A stretch of DNA of 64,000 nt, from positions 1-64,000 of the forward strand of contig JAZKAR010000014.1 of NCBI GenBank assembly GCA_040389065.1. Reading direction: 5' to 3'. Below the pieces are notes generated by a model. That model was not told where the DNA came from, ran no database searches, and saw only the letters and a list, made by a program, of their open reading frames with translations. A program made the position numbers and the translations under genes. The stretch is from JAZKAR01 sp040389065. Lineage in GTDB: Bacteria; Pseudomonadota; Gammaproteobacteria; Burkholderiales; Casimicrobiaceae. Shown piece by piece: positions 1 through 8,960 of the stretch; positions within the stretch are counted from its first letter, which is position 1, and every line of letters begins with the position of its first letter.

Positions 1-80
1 GCCCTTCGGGCTTCCGCGAAGTCGCCCCCCTTGTGGAAACCTTAGGTTTCCCCCACGCTCCGCGTGGCTCCCCCTTCCTC
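1..80. repeat. GC-rich array of short perfect hairpins
   Basis: Four short inverted repeats follow one another: GCCCTTCGGGC (1-11), CTTCCGCGAAG (11-21), GGAAACC/GGTTTCC around TTA (35-51) and CCACGC/GCGTGG around TCC (53-67). The linkers are pyrimidine rich and far more GC rich than the rest of the window. Similar tracts sit at 52240-52320 and at the window's right edge, in both cases just downstream of ArdC-type genes, so this one may be the tail of a further unit lying left of the window. Confidence 0.6.
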
Positions 81-541
81 AAAAGTTAATAGTTGAACAT
101 CTTTAAAAATAACTAAAATATGATTTCGCACAAAATCAGTTACTCTTTTATCTTTTGTACAAAACATGACGCTTATGTTGTTATGTCGCAAAACGAGAAC
201 TTTTCAAAAACCGCAATATTCTTCCAAAAAAATTCACGTTCAATAGTTATTCTATGTGTCCTGCCATGAAATTTCTTTATTCATCGGTGGTTTTGAATAC
301 CATGTATGTCAAATAGAGTGCAATTATTCAGTAGAATTTCAACTAAAAGCGTCGATATACCTAGAATATGAATTTGCTCAACTAAAATTTTCGATTAGAT
401 TTTCCTACCGTCACGTGCGTTGCCACGGCAGATTAAGTCTTCTAATTCTCAAGCCATTTCAATAATTACCGAATTAAGACAGTGCTTACACAGTTTAATA
501 CCCGTTTATCAATCAGCAATGTACCCTCACCGGAGACAAAA
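81..541. other. Intergenic, no gene recognised
   Basis: AT-rich sequence with one short open frame (256-465, +) that has no convincing ribosome site and no recognisable motif. The last 15 bases contain the GGAG ribosome site of the MACPF gene. Confidence 0.5.
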
Positions 542-2212
542 ATGGTGTCAGCTTCCTCATTAATTCCTATGGATTTTATTTTGCAGTCATACAATGCCTA
601 CAATCCAAAAATTGCGGAAGCACCCAATCAAATTCTCAATTATTTGAGCAACTATTTGGTTACCCCACTTAACGAGAAGCAAATCAATCAACAGACGATT
701 TCTCAACAATTCGATTCCAGTTGCAATACTCAAAGTACGTTCGAAGAAACTCAGACGGAATTCGCCGCCTCAGTCGGCATTAGTGGCAGCTATGGGTTCT
801 ACAGTGGTTCGATGCAGGCAAATTATAGTAAGCAAACCTGCCAGTCATCCACTACCTTTAATTTCGGCTTCAACGCCAGTGTTGACTGTGGCACCTGTTC
901 CTTTTTCCAACCCAGCTCAATGAGCGCGATTCGCGCATGCCTGCAACCGACACTGCTTGATGAATTGAATAGCATTAGCACTATTCAGCAGGCACAAGAG
1001 TTTACCTCCACCTATGGTACACATCTAATCCTTGGTGTTAGTCTGGGTGGCTCGCTGTATGTCAGCGTCTACGCAACAACGTCCAGCTTAGCTACGCAAA
1101 CGAGCGTCGGTGTATCGGTCGAAGCTTCTTATAAAGCTGTGAGCAGCATGTCGGCTACAGCCTCCACTACGTACAGTTTGTCTACGCAATATCAAAGCGA
1201 GGGTTTTAGTTATCTACTTAACACGATTGGCGGCAGCAGCGCAGCGGCAGCTAATATGGATGTCACAAAGCCAGAAACATATTCTGCTTGGGCTCAGACC
1301 TGTACCGTGGACACGGTCTGTGGCGTGAGTAATTCTTTGGAACTATGGCAATTGGCAACAAACACTACTGCGCAGAACCAGTTAAAACTTTACTTGCAAC
1401 TGGTTGCAGTACAGCAAAGTATCCAATATCCCTCCTACTTTTCCAATGCAATCGCGCTTCAACCTTTCCAAGAAAACAAGGTAGTAGTCACTGCTAGTTC
1501 AGGCTTCAAGATCATTGGCGGCGGCGCAACGGTTAATATGAACAGCAGTAATTTCCTCACTGGTAGCTATCCTAGCGTCGATCAAAACCTCAAGATTACG
1601 GGCTGGACTGCCGCCTCGCACGACTTGAGTACGGCATCCAATTCTACTACGGACGTACTATCGGTCTACGCGATCGGCATCTATGACCCTACCAACTTGT
1701 TGAGCGTTAGTTGTGTAACCGCCATTGGAAGTAACCCAGGTGTTGGCAGCGATAGTGCCACTGCCACCCTTCCTACGAATTATATTTTGGCTGGGGGCGG
1801 CGTTCACGGCGACTGGCAAGGCGGAGGAATAAAATTCATGATGCAAAGCTTTCCCGATAGTTCTGTAAGCAATAGCTGGACTGGTATGCTTCATGATTAC
1901 CATACGCCAGCAAGTAATGTGCCGTTGACGGTGTATGCAATCGGCGTGTACTCAGAATATTTCACGATCACATCGCAAATTACTAACGAGTCGATTAACA
2001 ACGTTCAACATGGTAACGCTGTGGCCACTGCGGTACGTGCGCTGGCAGGCGGCGGCGTGCAGGTTACCAGTCTTAGTGGCGCTGGTAATTTAGTGCAGCA
2101 AACTTATCCTTCGACATCGACCACTTGGACTGAATACAACAAAGACACGGACGGCAACGTTTCACCATCCAATTCGGTAGCGTATGTTATCCAGTTGACG
2201 TGTGCTAGCTAA
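542..2212 (+). CDS. MACPF-domain protein with C-terminal beta-rich repeats
   Basis: This predicted 556-residue protein carries the membrane attack complex/perforin signature YGTHLILGVSLGG near residues 158-170, so it probably belongs to the pore-forming MACPF/CDC superfamily. A GTG start at 482 is open, but ATG at 542 has a well-placed GGAG (532-535) and is preferred. No signal peptide is visible with either start. After the MACPF core, three stretches of about 60-85 residues begin near residues 320, 413 and 497. Each contains a GGG motif and a later SYP/SFP/TYP-then-W pattern, suggesting a tandem beta-prism-like targeting module. Bacterial MACPF proteins are known in insect and amoeba associates; a role against host or prey membranes is inferred. 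It stands alone, with no co-directional neighbour close by. Confidence 0.8.
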   Translation: MVSASSLIPMDFILQSYNAYNPKIAEAPNQILNYLSNYLVTPLNEKQINQQTISQQFDSSCNTQSTFEETQTEFAASVGISGSYGFYSGSMQANYSKQTCQSSTTFNFGFNASVDCGTCSFFQPSSMSAIRACLQPTLLDELNSISTIQQAQEFTSTYGTHLILGVSLGGSLYVSVYATTSSLATQTSVGVSVEASYKAVSSMSATASTTYSLSTQYQSEGFSYLLNTIGGSSAAAANMDVTKPETYSAWAQTCTVDTVCGVSNSLELWQLATNTTAQNQLKLYLQLVAVQQSIQYPSYFSNAIALQPFQENKVVVTASSGFKIIGGGATVNMNSSNFLTGSYPSVDQNLKITGWTAASHDLSTASNSTTDVLSVYAIGIYDPTNLLSVSCVTAIGSNPGVGSDSATATLPTNYILAGGGVHGDWQGGGIKFMMQSFPDSSVSNSWTGMLHDYHTPASNVPLTVYAIGVYSEYFTITSQITNESINNVQHGNAVATAVRALAGGGVQVTSLSGAGNLVQQTYPSTSTTWTEYNKDTDGNVSPSNSVAYVIQLTCAS

Positions 2213-2269
2213 ACCAAAGTAACGCGTTGTTACCCAGCTTTTTTAAAAGGGCTGGGCAATGAGGTAGAG

Positions 2270-2487
2270 GTTGTAAGCCGGAACCTGCGGAATTTTTCCA
2301 ATGATTAAAAATCAAATAGTTATTGTATTTAATTAAAAATAAATCTGCGTTTATGAGACTTAGAATAAATAACGAGTTAAGTTACTGTTTTCAATGAAAA
2401 ATAATCATTAAATTACTCTGTCACGAAAACCGTCGTATATGCGACCAGATTAGGTTTGGAAAAATTCCGCAGGTTCCGGCTTACAAC
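2270..2487. repeat. MITE-like element with perfect 32-bp terminal inverted repeats
   Basis: Bases 2270-2301 are the exact reverse complement of 2456-2487 (32 of 32). They enclose about 154 bp of AT-rich sequence without an open frame. A related, imperfect copy of one end lies at 2575-2600, and its 11-base core CCGGCTTACAA recurs near 42053. No target-site duplication is obvious. The size and structure fit a non-autonomous element or a large structured repeat. A CCCAGC/GCTGGG hairpin just left of it (2233-2256) may end the MACPF transcript. Confidence 0.65.
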
Positions 2488-2595
2488 TCCTAAAAACGGT
2501 TATTTTTGGCAATAGTGCCAATCAAAAATAGGTAATGTCGAAAAACATTTGTTTTACGTCATTATTAAGTAGACGGAATTTTCTGGGATTCCGGC

Positions 2596-2932
2596 TTGGA
2601 ACCCCATAAAGAAAATACTTATAACCTCAGTACTCAAGAAGAAAAGATTGAATGGTTGGAGCTTGTTCGAAAGATTTTTAAGAATGCTTCAAATAAGGTT
2701 AGGCTGATTGAGATCTTAGAAAAAAGGTTAGTACCAACAAGCTACTCTGGATCAAAATCTCAAATTTTATTTAATCGCTTGGATTTATTAAATAATCTCA
2801 ATCATCAATGATGATCATGATGCCATTCAGCGCTTGGAAAAAACACGAACATGGATCAGAAGTATCGCTGAACAGGTGGCGGCAAGAGAGCATAAAGAAG
2901 AAAAGGGACGTAATGAGCGTTTTGAGTTGTAG
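2596..2932 (+). pseudogene. Small frameshifted gene remnant
   Basis: A TTG-started frame gives 71 residues (helical, acidic and basic rich, beginning MEPHKENTYNLSTQEEK) and stops at 2809-2811. Directly after, the next frame runs to a TAG at 2930-2932 and encodes a coherent helical segment (DDHDAIQRLEKTRTWIRS and onward). Two adjacent protein-like segments in different frames suggest one gene split by a frameshift. No family was recognised. The start lies inside the degenerate end of the neighbouring repeat, so the true 5' end may be lost. Confidence 0.35.
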
Positions 2933-3151
2933 ACATTAAGTATCTAGAGAAAGTTAAATTCTAACCAGAAGAATTAAAGTGTCATGAAATCATCTATAAA
3001 ACAAAAAATTATTCTAATGAAATCTCATCTAAAGCTTATGGCAAGAATGTCTCGATTATTATAAATGCTCTTCCAAAGTCTCTTGTATTGCAAGTAACGA
3101 GAGTAAAATCCTGGTAACTGATTTTTGCTTAGGTATCTTAGGAGGCATATG

Positions 3152-3580
3152 ATGAAAAATAGTTTTGCTGAACGTATTTCGTTTATGAATAAAATGTATC
3201 GATTGCCAGTAAATAGCATACCGACTATTCCAGCAGATGTAACCGATCGGTTAAAAAAATTTAAAGCGACTTTATTTGAGGAAGTTAACGAGATTGATGA
3301 CATTGTTAAGCTAACAGAAAACGGTGCAGATTCCCTAGAGGTAATGGCTGCTATTGCTGATTTACTTGGCGATGTAATCGTATATTGTCGTTCTGAAGCG
3401 TTAAAATACGGAATTCCCCTGGAAGATGTTTTGGAAATCATTATGGATAGCAACGAAAGCAAATTAGGTGCTGATGGAAATCCTATTTATGATGAAAATG
3501 GCAAATTTCTGAAAGGGCCAAATTATTGGCGTCCAGAACCTAAGATCAAAACACTAATGCAAGCTATTGGCACAGTCTAG
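3152..3580 (+). CDS. MazG-like nucleotide pyrophosphohydrolase
   Basis: A 142-residue all-alpha protein. Metal-binding type motifs of the MazG/dUTPase/PRA-PH superfamily are visible: EEVNEIDD followed by ADLLGDVIVYCRSEA, then a conserved-looking tail IMDSNESKLGADGNP and GPNYWRPEPKI. Such enzymes hydrolyse nucleoside triphosphates to monophosphate plus pyrophosphate; the substrate here is unknown. The perfect AGGAGG at 3140-3145 selects ATG 3149 or 3152, and 3152 has the better spacing. The next gene starts 12 bp downstream, so it is probably the first gene of a three-gene operon. In that setting it may adjust a nucleotide pool or signal, which is inference. Confidence 0.75.
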   Translation: MKNSFAERISFMNKMYRLPVNSIPTIPADVTDRLKKFKATLFEEVNEIDDIVKLTENGADSLEVMAAIADLLGDVIVYCRSEALKYGIPLEDVLEIIMDSNESKLGADGNPIYDENGKFLKGPNYWRPEPKIKTLMQAIGTV

Positions 3581-3591
3581 CGGTATTATTT

Positions 3592-4743
3592 ATGAATCCA
3601 ATAATCGTTTCAAATCTCAATACTATCAGTGATATAGAGTCTGCAATTTCAAAGGTTAATAATAATATTGGAGCAGGATTGCAGTTACAGAAGGATAGTG
3701 TCAATAAGCGTAAGGGCGCAATGCATGATGCTTCTCGTTTACAATTTTTGGTAACTTGGGCACGTGCTAATCCAGATTCTTACTTACACTTTCATCCTGC
3801 CAATAACATGGAATCCGTGTTATCTGAAATGTGTAACTACGCACCAGGTATTGCTGCGCTTCGGATGTCAGATGGAATTAAAATTGGAAACGATGTGATT
3901 TCGCGTCGAGAAGCTCTTCAAAGAGCTACTGAAAAAATGGAGCACACTGATAGTCAAGATTTTCCGAAAATTATTAAAGGCCGTAGTATTGATATTACTT
4001 GTGTAAGTGGTGCAAAGCTTCAGTATTTAAGGCCATTGTTTACATCACGATCACCTGATGCTGTAAAAGATAAAAATGGTATGCACATTTTTCTTCAATC
4101 GCTAATGAATTATATTAACAAAAAAGATATGCCTCTTATTTCAAACGACTTTTTGAAGGCCTGCAGCATTTTTACAAAAGAGTTATTTGAAAACACTCAA
4201 GAGCATGCGGTTCAAGATCATAAAGGGGTGCCTTATATTACCCATGTTGAAGGACTTATAGCCAGTTGGCTTAATATGGAAGAATCTGAGTATGCATCGG
4301 ATTTTCAAGGACACGAAAAGCTTAAAGATTTTTGGGAGAGAGAGGCTGAACAATCATCTTCCAGCAGAGGGTCAGAAAAATCGTTACGTTGTTTTCAGCT
4401 TAGTTTTTTTGATTCTGGTCCTGGATTTGCGAGTCGAATAACGGGTTGCAAGTCCACAGAATTAGAGCGTGATGAGGAACGAAAGAATTTGATTTCTTGT
4501 TTGCAGAAAAACTTTACTACAAAGCGTCAGATTGGGGCAGGGCAAGGATTGCCTGGCGTGCTTGTTTCATTAAAAGAAATAGGCGGGCTAATTAGAATTA
4601 GGTCAGGTCGATATTCAATTTTTAACTGTTTTAAATTTAATGAAGATGAAGATATTTTTAGCTTTAATGATTGGACAGAAGAGCCTCTTGATACTGTAGC
4701 AGGAGTTGTCATTTCTCTTATCATTCCATTGAGGAGAAAATAA
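3592..4743 (+). CDS. GHKL-type ATPase domain protein
   Basis: 383 residues. The C-terminal half shows the boxes of the Hsp90/histidine-kinase/MutL ATPase fold. The N box is FTKELFENTQEHA (about residue 193), the G1 box FFDSGPGFASR (about 271) and the G2 box GAGQGLPGV (about 314). The N-terminal 190 residues match nothing I recognise. There is no kinase dimerisation histidine, receiver or membrane segment, so it is not an ordinary sensor kinase. The stop overlaps the next start (TAATG at 4741-4745), which implies translational coupling to the 730-residue protein. Stand-alone GHKL ATPases beside large partners are frequent in bacterial defence loci; that reading is inferred. Confidence 0.7.
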   Translation: MNPIIVSNLNTISDIESAISKVNNNIGAGLQLQKDSVNKRKGAMHDASRLQFLVTWARANPDSYLHFHPANNMESVLSEMCNYAPGIAALRMSDGIKIGNDVISRREALQRATEKMEHTDSQDFPKIIKGRSIDITCVSGAKLQYLRPLFTSRSPDAVKDKNGMHIFLQSLMNYINKKDMPLISNDFLKACSIFTKELFENTQEHAVQDHKGVPYITHVEGLIASWLNMEESEYASDFQGHEKLKDFWEREAEQSSSSRGSEKSLRCFQLSFFDSGPGFASRITGCKSTELERDEERKNLISCLQKNFTTKRQIGAGQGLPGVLVSLKEIGGLIRIRSGRYSIFNCFKFNEDEDIFSFNDWTEEPLDTVAGVVISLIIPLRRK

Positions 4744-6935
4744 TGGATCGCGTATTTTTTTTCGACGCGACCGGAAAGTGTCAAGTTTCTAAACACAGTA
4801 TTAATGCAAGATGTATTTATTTTAATAAGCGTCAAATAACTGGATTGGAATTCTTTGCTGATCTTGAAGAGGGTCTTAAAGCAACAGATACCTTACCCGA
4901 CTGTATGATTATTATTGCTGATCCAGTTCTTGCAGAAATGTTGTTAGGCTACTGGCAATCTGAATCTAGCCAGCAAAAATCATTCATTGAGCGTGGCGAA
5001 CGTAAGGGTATCCAGTATATTAAAAGCTATTATTTTTTCTCCTGGAGTCCACAAGAAATAAATCAGCTGCATGGCGAAAATATTATTGCTATAGATGATC
5101 CATGTTGGAATATTCCAATCGACTTGTTTATCAAGCAAGGACTTCAGCAGCTTATCAAGCAAAATAATGTAGTTCAAGTAGCTCCTGCTGGCCATGTATT
5201 TAGACATCCATCAGGTACTATTAATAATATTTTTATACAAACACGCGAACTAGCAAAAACAGAACCGCAATTGTGTTACGTTGGTCGGGCAATTTACGGG
5301 GTCATGCAAAAAGAATTATTTATTGATTTGGCTGTAGTATTTATTGATACGATGAGTGTTTATCATTATGTTCGTGAAGCTTTGGATTTCGTAGGCAGCT
5401 CTGCACGTATTCACAGCTTTCATTCCTATGATGAAGTTAAGAGGTTGGTTCCACCAAATCAGGCTTACTTAGTAGTCATTTCTGCATCTACGTCAGGAGG
5501 TATGGCCAGAGATCTAGAAATAAATCAAAAATTTGATCCTGAAAGGCTACTCACAATCATTGACATGAGTACTGATGGAAGAAGTGGTAAGGTATTGGTT
5601 GCACTAAATAAAGTAGATGAGCATCATCTATTAATTGTTGAAGAAGCAGAAACAGAAATCGAGTTAGTTGGGGAACACTTTTCTTCCAAAGCTAAACCGC
5701 CTCGTGCAGTGACCTTAAGTGTGCAGCATGCACCCAAAGATTTGAAAAAGGTACTCAGGTATTTTGGTTTAAATGGTTTAGCAGGAATTAATGAAGATCA
5801 ATCAAAAGTTATACGCCTTAAACCATCCAAGGATCATTTTGATAAAGATTTTGATAAATGGTTGGACGAGGAAATTAGGTGGAATGTATCGTTAGCTGTG
5901 GATCACATTATCTGTACAAACGATGATGTTTCTGTGAATATTGCAGAAAGAATAGCTAAGATTATACAAACAGTTAAAAATCTACCAGGGCCTAAAATAA
6001 TTAAATATGCAGAGCTTGACGAGGAGCAATTAAAAGTAGCTCATGGGGTTCTTGTTGTTACTGCAATTGCTGGAGATGGTGGGTTATTACGAGAAATAAG
6101 CCGTGATCTTAGAGAGTATATTATTCCCCAACTTCCTCGTCATTTTCTAATTGGGGTTGGATTGCCTCAGACTATCGAATCATGGAACCATTTACGACAA
6201 TTTTTAGTACGTAACGCGACCGAAAGACGTTATGGGTTTTCCGAGTGGCTGGTCTTACCGATTGGACCAGATCATCCTGATAATGCTTGGAAAAATTTGA
6301 ATGATTTGGCATCGCGTGCTCAAACTAAAACGATAAGTGGTAATGCTGATGAAAAATCTATTGCTGAAGATTCGCTTACTAAATTATCGGAGGCTATTAC
6401 TGCTTGCCACAATGGTTTTTTGCAGACGACAACAAATCAGCTATTGAATTTATCTGAGGGTTTTGTTTTTTTCGACGATGTATTCAAGGATGTTTCTTTA
6501 TCGGAAGAGCAATTTCCTGCTGCCGCTTATTTATCAATTTCTTCCGCTCTACAGTCAGCTCGCGACACTAAGAAATTGGAAAATAGACTTAAATCCTCAG
6601 GTTATGAATCGGTGGTACTTTCGCCGGAATGTTTTCTTAGGTTTAATGATAGTCTCTTGCAGGCATGTTTACTTAGAGCTTGCTATCCATCTGAATTGAA
6701 CTACTCGACAAGCTCACATTTTAGTAAACTGATGAAAGAGTTTCTAATCAAGGTTTTTAATCGCCATCAACATCCTTATGGTGCAGCAGCAATTGAATTT
6801 GCTGTTGCTTTAGCTACTGGACGACTTAAATTGAAAAAAAATGATTTGGATGAAGTGGTTTGCCAGGCAAAGCAATATGTAGATTCTTCTTCGCCCTCAG
6901 TTTTATGGGGTGTTCTCCAGATGCTAGGTGTCTGA
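4743..6935 (+). CDS. Large protein with phosphoribosyltransferase-like loops, partner of GHKL ATPase
   Basis: 730 residues, coupled to the GHKL gene by a one-base overlap. I do not recognise the full-length family. An orotate-phosphoribosyltransferase-like segment begins near residue 150 (HVFRHPSG, then FIDTMSVYHYVREAL). A hydrophobic strand leading into ISASTSGGMARDLE near 245 resembles the PRPP-binding loop. A second strand-loop, VTAIAGDGGLLREIS, lies near 440. The usual paired acidic residues of the loop are replaced, so catalysis is uncertain. No membrane segment or nuclease motif is seen. It ends right where the minus-strand remnant at 6936 begins. Together with the MazG-like and GHKL genes it forms an uncharacterised module. 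Confidence 0.55.
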   Translation: MDRVFFFDATGKCQVSKHSINARCIYFNKRQITGLEFFADLEEGLKATDTLPDCMIIIADPVLAEMLLGYWQSESSQQKSFIERGERKGIQYIKSYYFFSWSPQEINQLHGENIIAIDDPCWNIPIDLFIKQGLQQLIKQNNVVQVAPAGHVFRHPSGTINNIFIQTRELAKTEPQLCYVGRAIYGVMQKELFIDLAVVFIDTMSVYHYVREALDFVGSSARIHSFHSYDEVKRLVPPNQAYLVVISASTSGGMARDLEINQKFDPERLLTIIDMSTDGRSGKVLVALNKVDEHHLLIVEEAETEIELVGEHFSSKAKPPRAVTLSVQHAPKDLKKVLRYFGLNGLAGINEDQSKVIRLKPSKDHFDKDFDKWLDEEIRWNVSLAVDHIICTNDDVSVNIAERIAKIIQTVKNLPGPKIIKYAELDEEQLKVAHGVLVVTAIAGDGGLLREISRDLREYIIPQLPRHFLIGVGLPQTIESWNHLRQFLVRNATERRYGFSEWLVLPIGPDHPDNAWKNLNDLASRAQTKTISGNADEKSIAEDSLTKLSEAITACHNGFLQTTTNQLLNLSEGFVFFDDVFKDVSLSEEQFPAAAYLSISSALQSARDTKKLENRLKSSGYESVVLSPECFLRFNDSLLQACLLRACYPSELNYSTSSHFSKLMKEFLIKVFNRHQHPYGAAAIEFAVALATGRLKLKKNDLDEVVCQAKQYVDSSSPSVLWGVLQMLGV

Positions 6936-7289
6936 TTATAGAGCTTTGGGCTTCAAATTATCATACGGTTTCCACATATTTTTGATTACATTCGCCACAG
7001 TGAATGTTGAGACTTGGTTTTCCCAAAGATTGTTTTTACACGAGTATGTGTATTTGCTTCGATAGCTTTTATTAATGTTTGACAGAGGAGCCATTTCAAT
7101 ACCCGTGTGTGCAAGAATGGATGCACCAACTTGGGGTACGGTAAGGATTACTGCGTAAATGAGTAACAAAGCTGATGAAAAGCTCTTGCTAAGAAATACG
7201 TGCCGTTGAGCCGCAAATAATCGTTCGTTTATTTGTTGATAAAATTTAGTTAATAAATCACTAATAAAATGTTGAATTAGCGTACACAA
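6936..7289 (-). pseudogene. Remnant of an unknown small gene (copy 1)
   Basis: The open frame (117 codons, TTG start, no good ribosome site) is probably a mosaic. Between 7000 and 7075 the DNA closely matches 14320-14400. In the shared frame both encode a segment of the type IKAI[ED]AN....R.KT[IM]FG, followed in copy 2 by ENQV; copy 1 lacks one G in the GGGGAAAACC region and shifts frame there. The function of the parent family is unknown to me. Confidence 0.4.
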
Positions 7290-7679
7290 AAAAATGTCAT
7301 TTCTTTTTATGTGGTCTAAAAAATGAAATCGATTGCAGAAATACTATTCGTTGAATAGCTGCCACAAAAAAAAGAAAACTTTATTTAATTTAAAAATCAA
7401 AATCTTATTGTTTTCTGTGTGTATTTTACTCGAATCCTTACAGTTCCCCATATTGGTGACCGGACAGATTATTGAAGGATGGCTGGATAAGGCAATGTCA
7501 GTAGTCGCTAGAATTAGGCAACGTAGCCGTCCAGGCCGACGTTATCCACGGCGTTCCTTCAAGCCACGCACTCGGTGGAATTCGTTTGGGGTAGCGCCTA
7601 AGCCTTAACCGAGTGCCATTGCTTCCATAAGACCCCAAATGGGCCTCTGGGGTCGGTTGAAGATACATGTAAAAAGTAG
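7290..7679. other. Intergenic with possible Tn3-type end
   Basis: The only open frame (7333-7608, +) looks random. The stretch 7590-7633 begins GGGG and ends TAAG, as Tn3-family terminal repeats do, and lies just beyond the 3' end of the Tn3 transposase remnant. It is 44 bp rather than the usual 38, so this is tentative. Confidence 0.3.
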
Positions 7680-8640
7680 TCATAAGACTTTCTCGAAGGG
7701 CAACGGTGCCGGAGAAAGAGGTTTAGGTAAATCATCCATATCAAGGTCATATTTGCCGAAGCGGCGAATATGTTCGCGTATATAAGGACTGATATCAGCG
7801 ACAAGTTCTGGTGTAATAATATAGCCCTCAGCATAGATGATAAGACATCTGTTAAATCAACAACATTGTTAAGCATAATCGCATTGGCAACGAGACTCGC
7901 GTACTTTAGCTGTTTTTCTTGCTCAACCGGATCACCACTTTTAATAATAGTTCCCCCGAATGAGATCCAGTCAAGGAAGTCATTAAAGGATTCCACTTTG
8001 GTTGTTTCAGCGCGAATGCTAAGGCGCATTTCTGTACTGGATATGTAACGTAGCAAAAACAAGGTACGCTCGACCCTACCAAGTTCACGGAAGGCACAAT
8101 AGAGGCGGCTCTTTCGATTATGCTTGCCAAGCTTGCGAAGCAACATTGACGGGATGACACGACCAGCTTAGATCGAGAGAACCACCTGCATCATTCTTGC
8201 CAATGGGTGGTGATGAGATTCCAATCGATTTCGTCGGTAAATAGCGCATCAATATGATCATATTTGGCTAATTTATCGGGTCGATAGAAGATGACATCAG
8301 ACCAGGTTCGCATTCGTGGCATTAGTTTAATGCCAAGGAGCCGACTAAGGCCGAAGACAGGTTCACTCTGACCATGTGTATCAGCATGGAGGGTATCAGG
8401 CTGAATTTTTGAACGGTTTTTCAGAAGTCCATCTAGGATATGAACGGCTTCCCAAACGCCGCATGGGATAAAAGTGGTGAACAAAGCAATATAGCTGTCT
8501 GCAATGTGGTGATAAGCAATACCGCCATAGCCACCGTAACGAATATGCCTGGATCCAAGCAAGTTGTTTTCTCGAAGTATATCGGCTGCGATTATTAGTG
8601 AAATAGGTGCCAGGCCAACACATTCATTGTCTCATTTAGT
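7680..8640 (-). pseudogene. Truncated, frameshifted Tn3-family transposase
   Basis: Three frames on the minus strand together spell the C-terminal third of a Tn3-family TnpA (normally about 1000 residues). 8562-8191 gives RYGGYGGIAYHHIADSYIA and HADTHGQSEPVFGLSRLL, with DDE-domain acidic residues. 8146-7820 gives the RELGRVERTLFLLRYIS and SGDPVEQEKQLKYASLVAN segments. A last frame gives SPYIREHIRRFGKYDLDMDD and ends with a TGA at 7680-7682. At least two frameshifts are present and the N-terminal two thirds are missing. It marks an old transposon insertion. Confidence 0.85.
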
Positions 8641-8754
8641 AAAAAAATACAAAATAATTTCAAGAATTTAGAGGAAACTCGCTTATAACCTTATTTGAAT
8701 GATTGAACAGTTAACAGCTTAAGGTGCGTAAGATTCCGTTTAGTGCGTTGTCCT

Positions 8755-8960
8755 CAACATATGGGACTCATCCGGCTGCCAATGCTTCCGCAAAGCTTTC
8801 CGTGGGCGAAGGCATGATGTTCTGTCCGAGAGCCGGATGCGTTAGTAGCGCATGTCCGGTTCGATGAGCGGGGTGTGGAAACGGAGATATGGTAAAGCTA
8901 GTGAGGCACTGCCAAACGAAAGAGGCAGAAACAGATAGGCTTTATCCTAAACCCACCGCG
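8755..8960 (+). ncRNA. Group II intron 3' remnant (domain V)
   Basis: The 34-base hairpin starting GAGCCGGATGCG and ending CGCATGTCCGGTTC (about 8841-8875) has the shape and key bases of group II intron domain V. Upstream sequence with GTGGGCGAAGGC resembles the region preceding it. No reverse-transcriptase frame survives, so only the 3' end of the ribozyme remains. The exact boundaries are uncertain. Confidence 0.55.

Noticed and set aside
256..465. 69-codon plus-strand open frame
   Set aside because: No ribosome site, no recognisable motif and biased toward AT-rich random composition; kept only as intergenic.
3025..3462. 145-codon minus-strand open frame
   Set aside because: It runs antisense to the clearly recognisable MazG-like gene and has no motif of its own.
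7333..7608. 91-codon plus-strand frame with an arginine-rich end
   Set aside because: It overlaps the presumed Tn3 end, has no ribosome site and its basic tail comes from GC-rich transposon sequence read out of frame.
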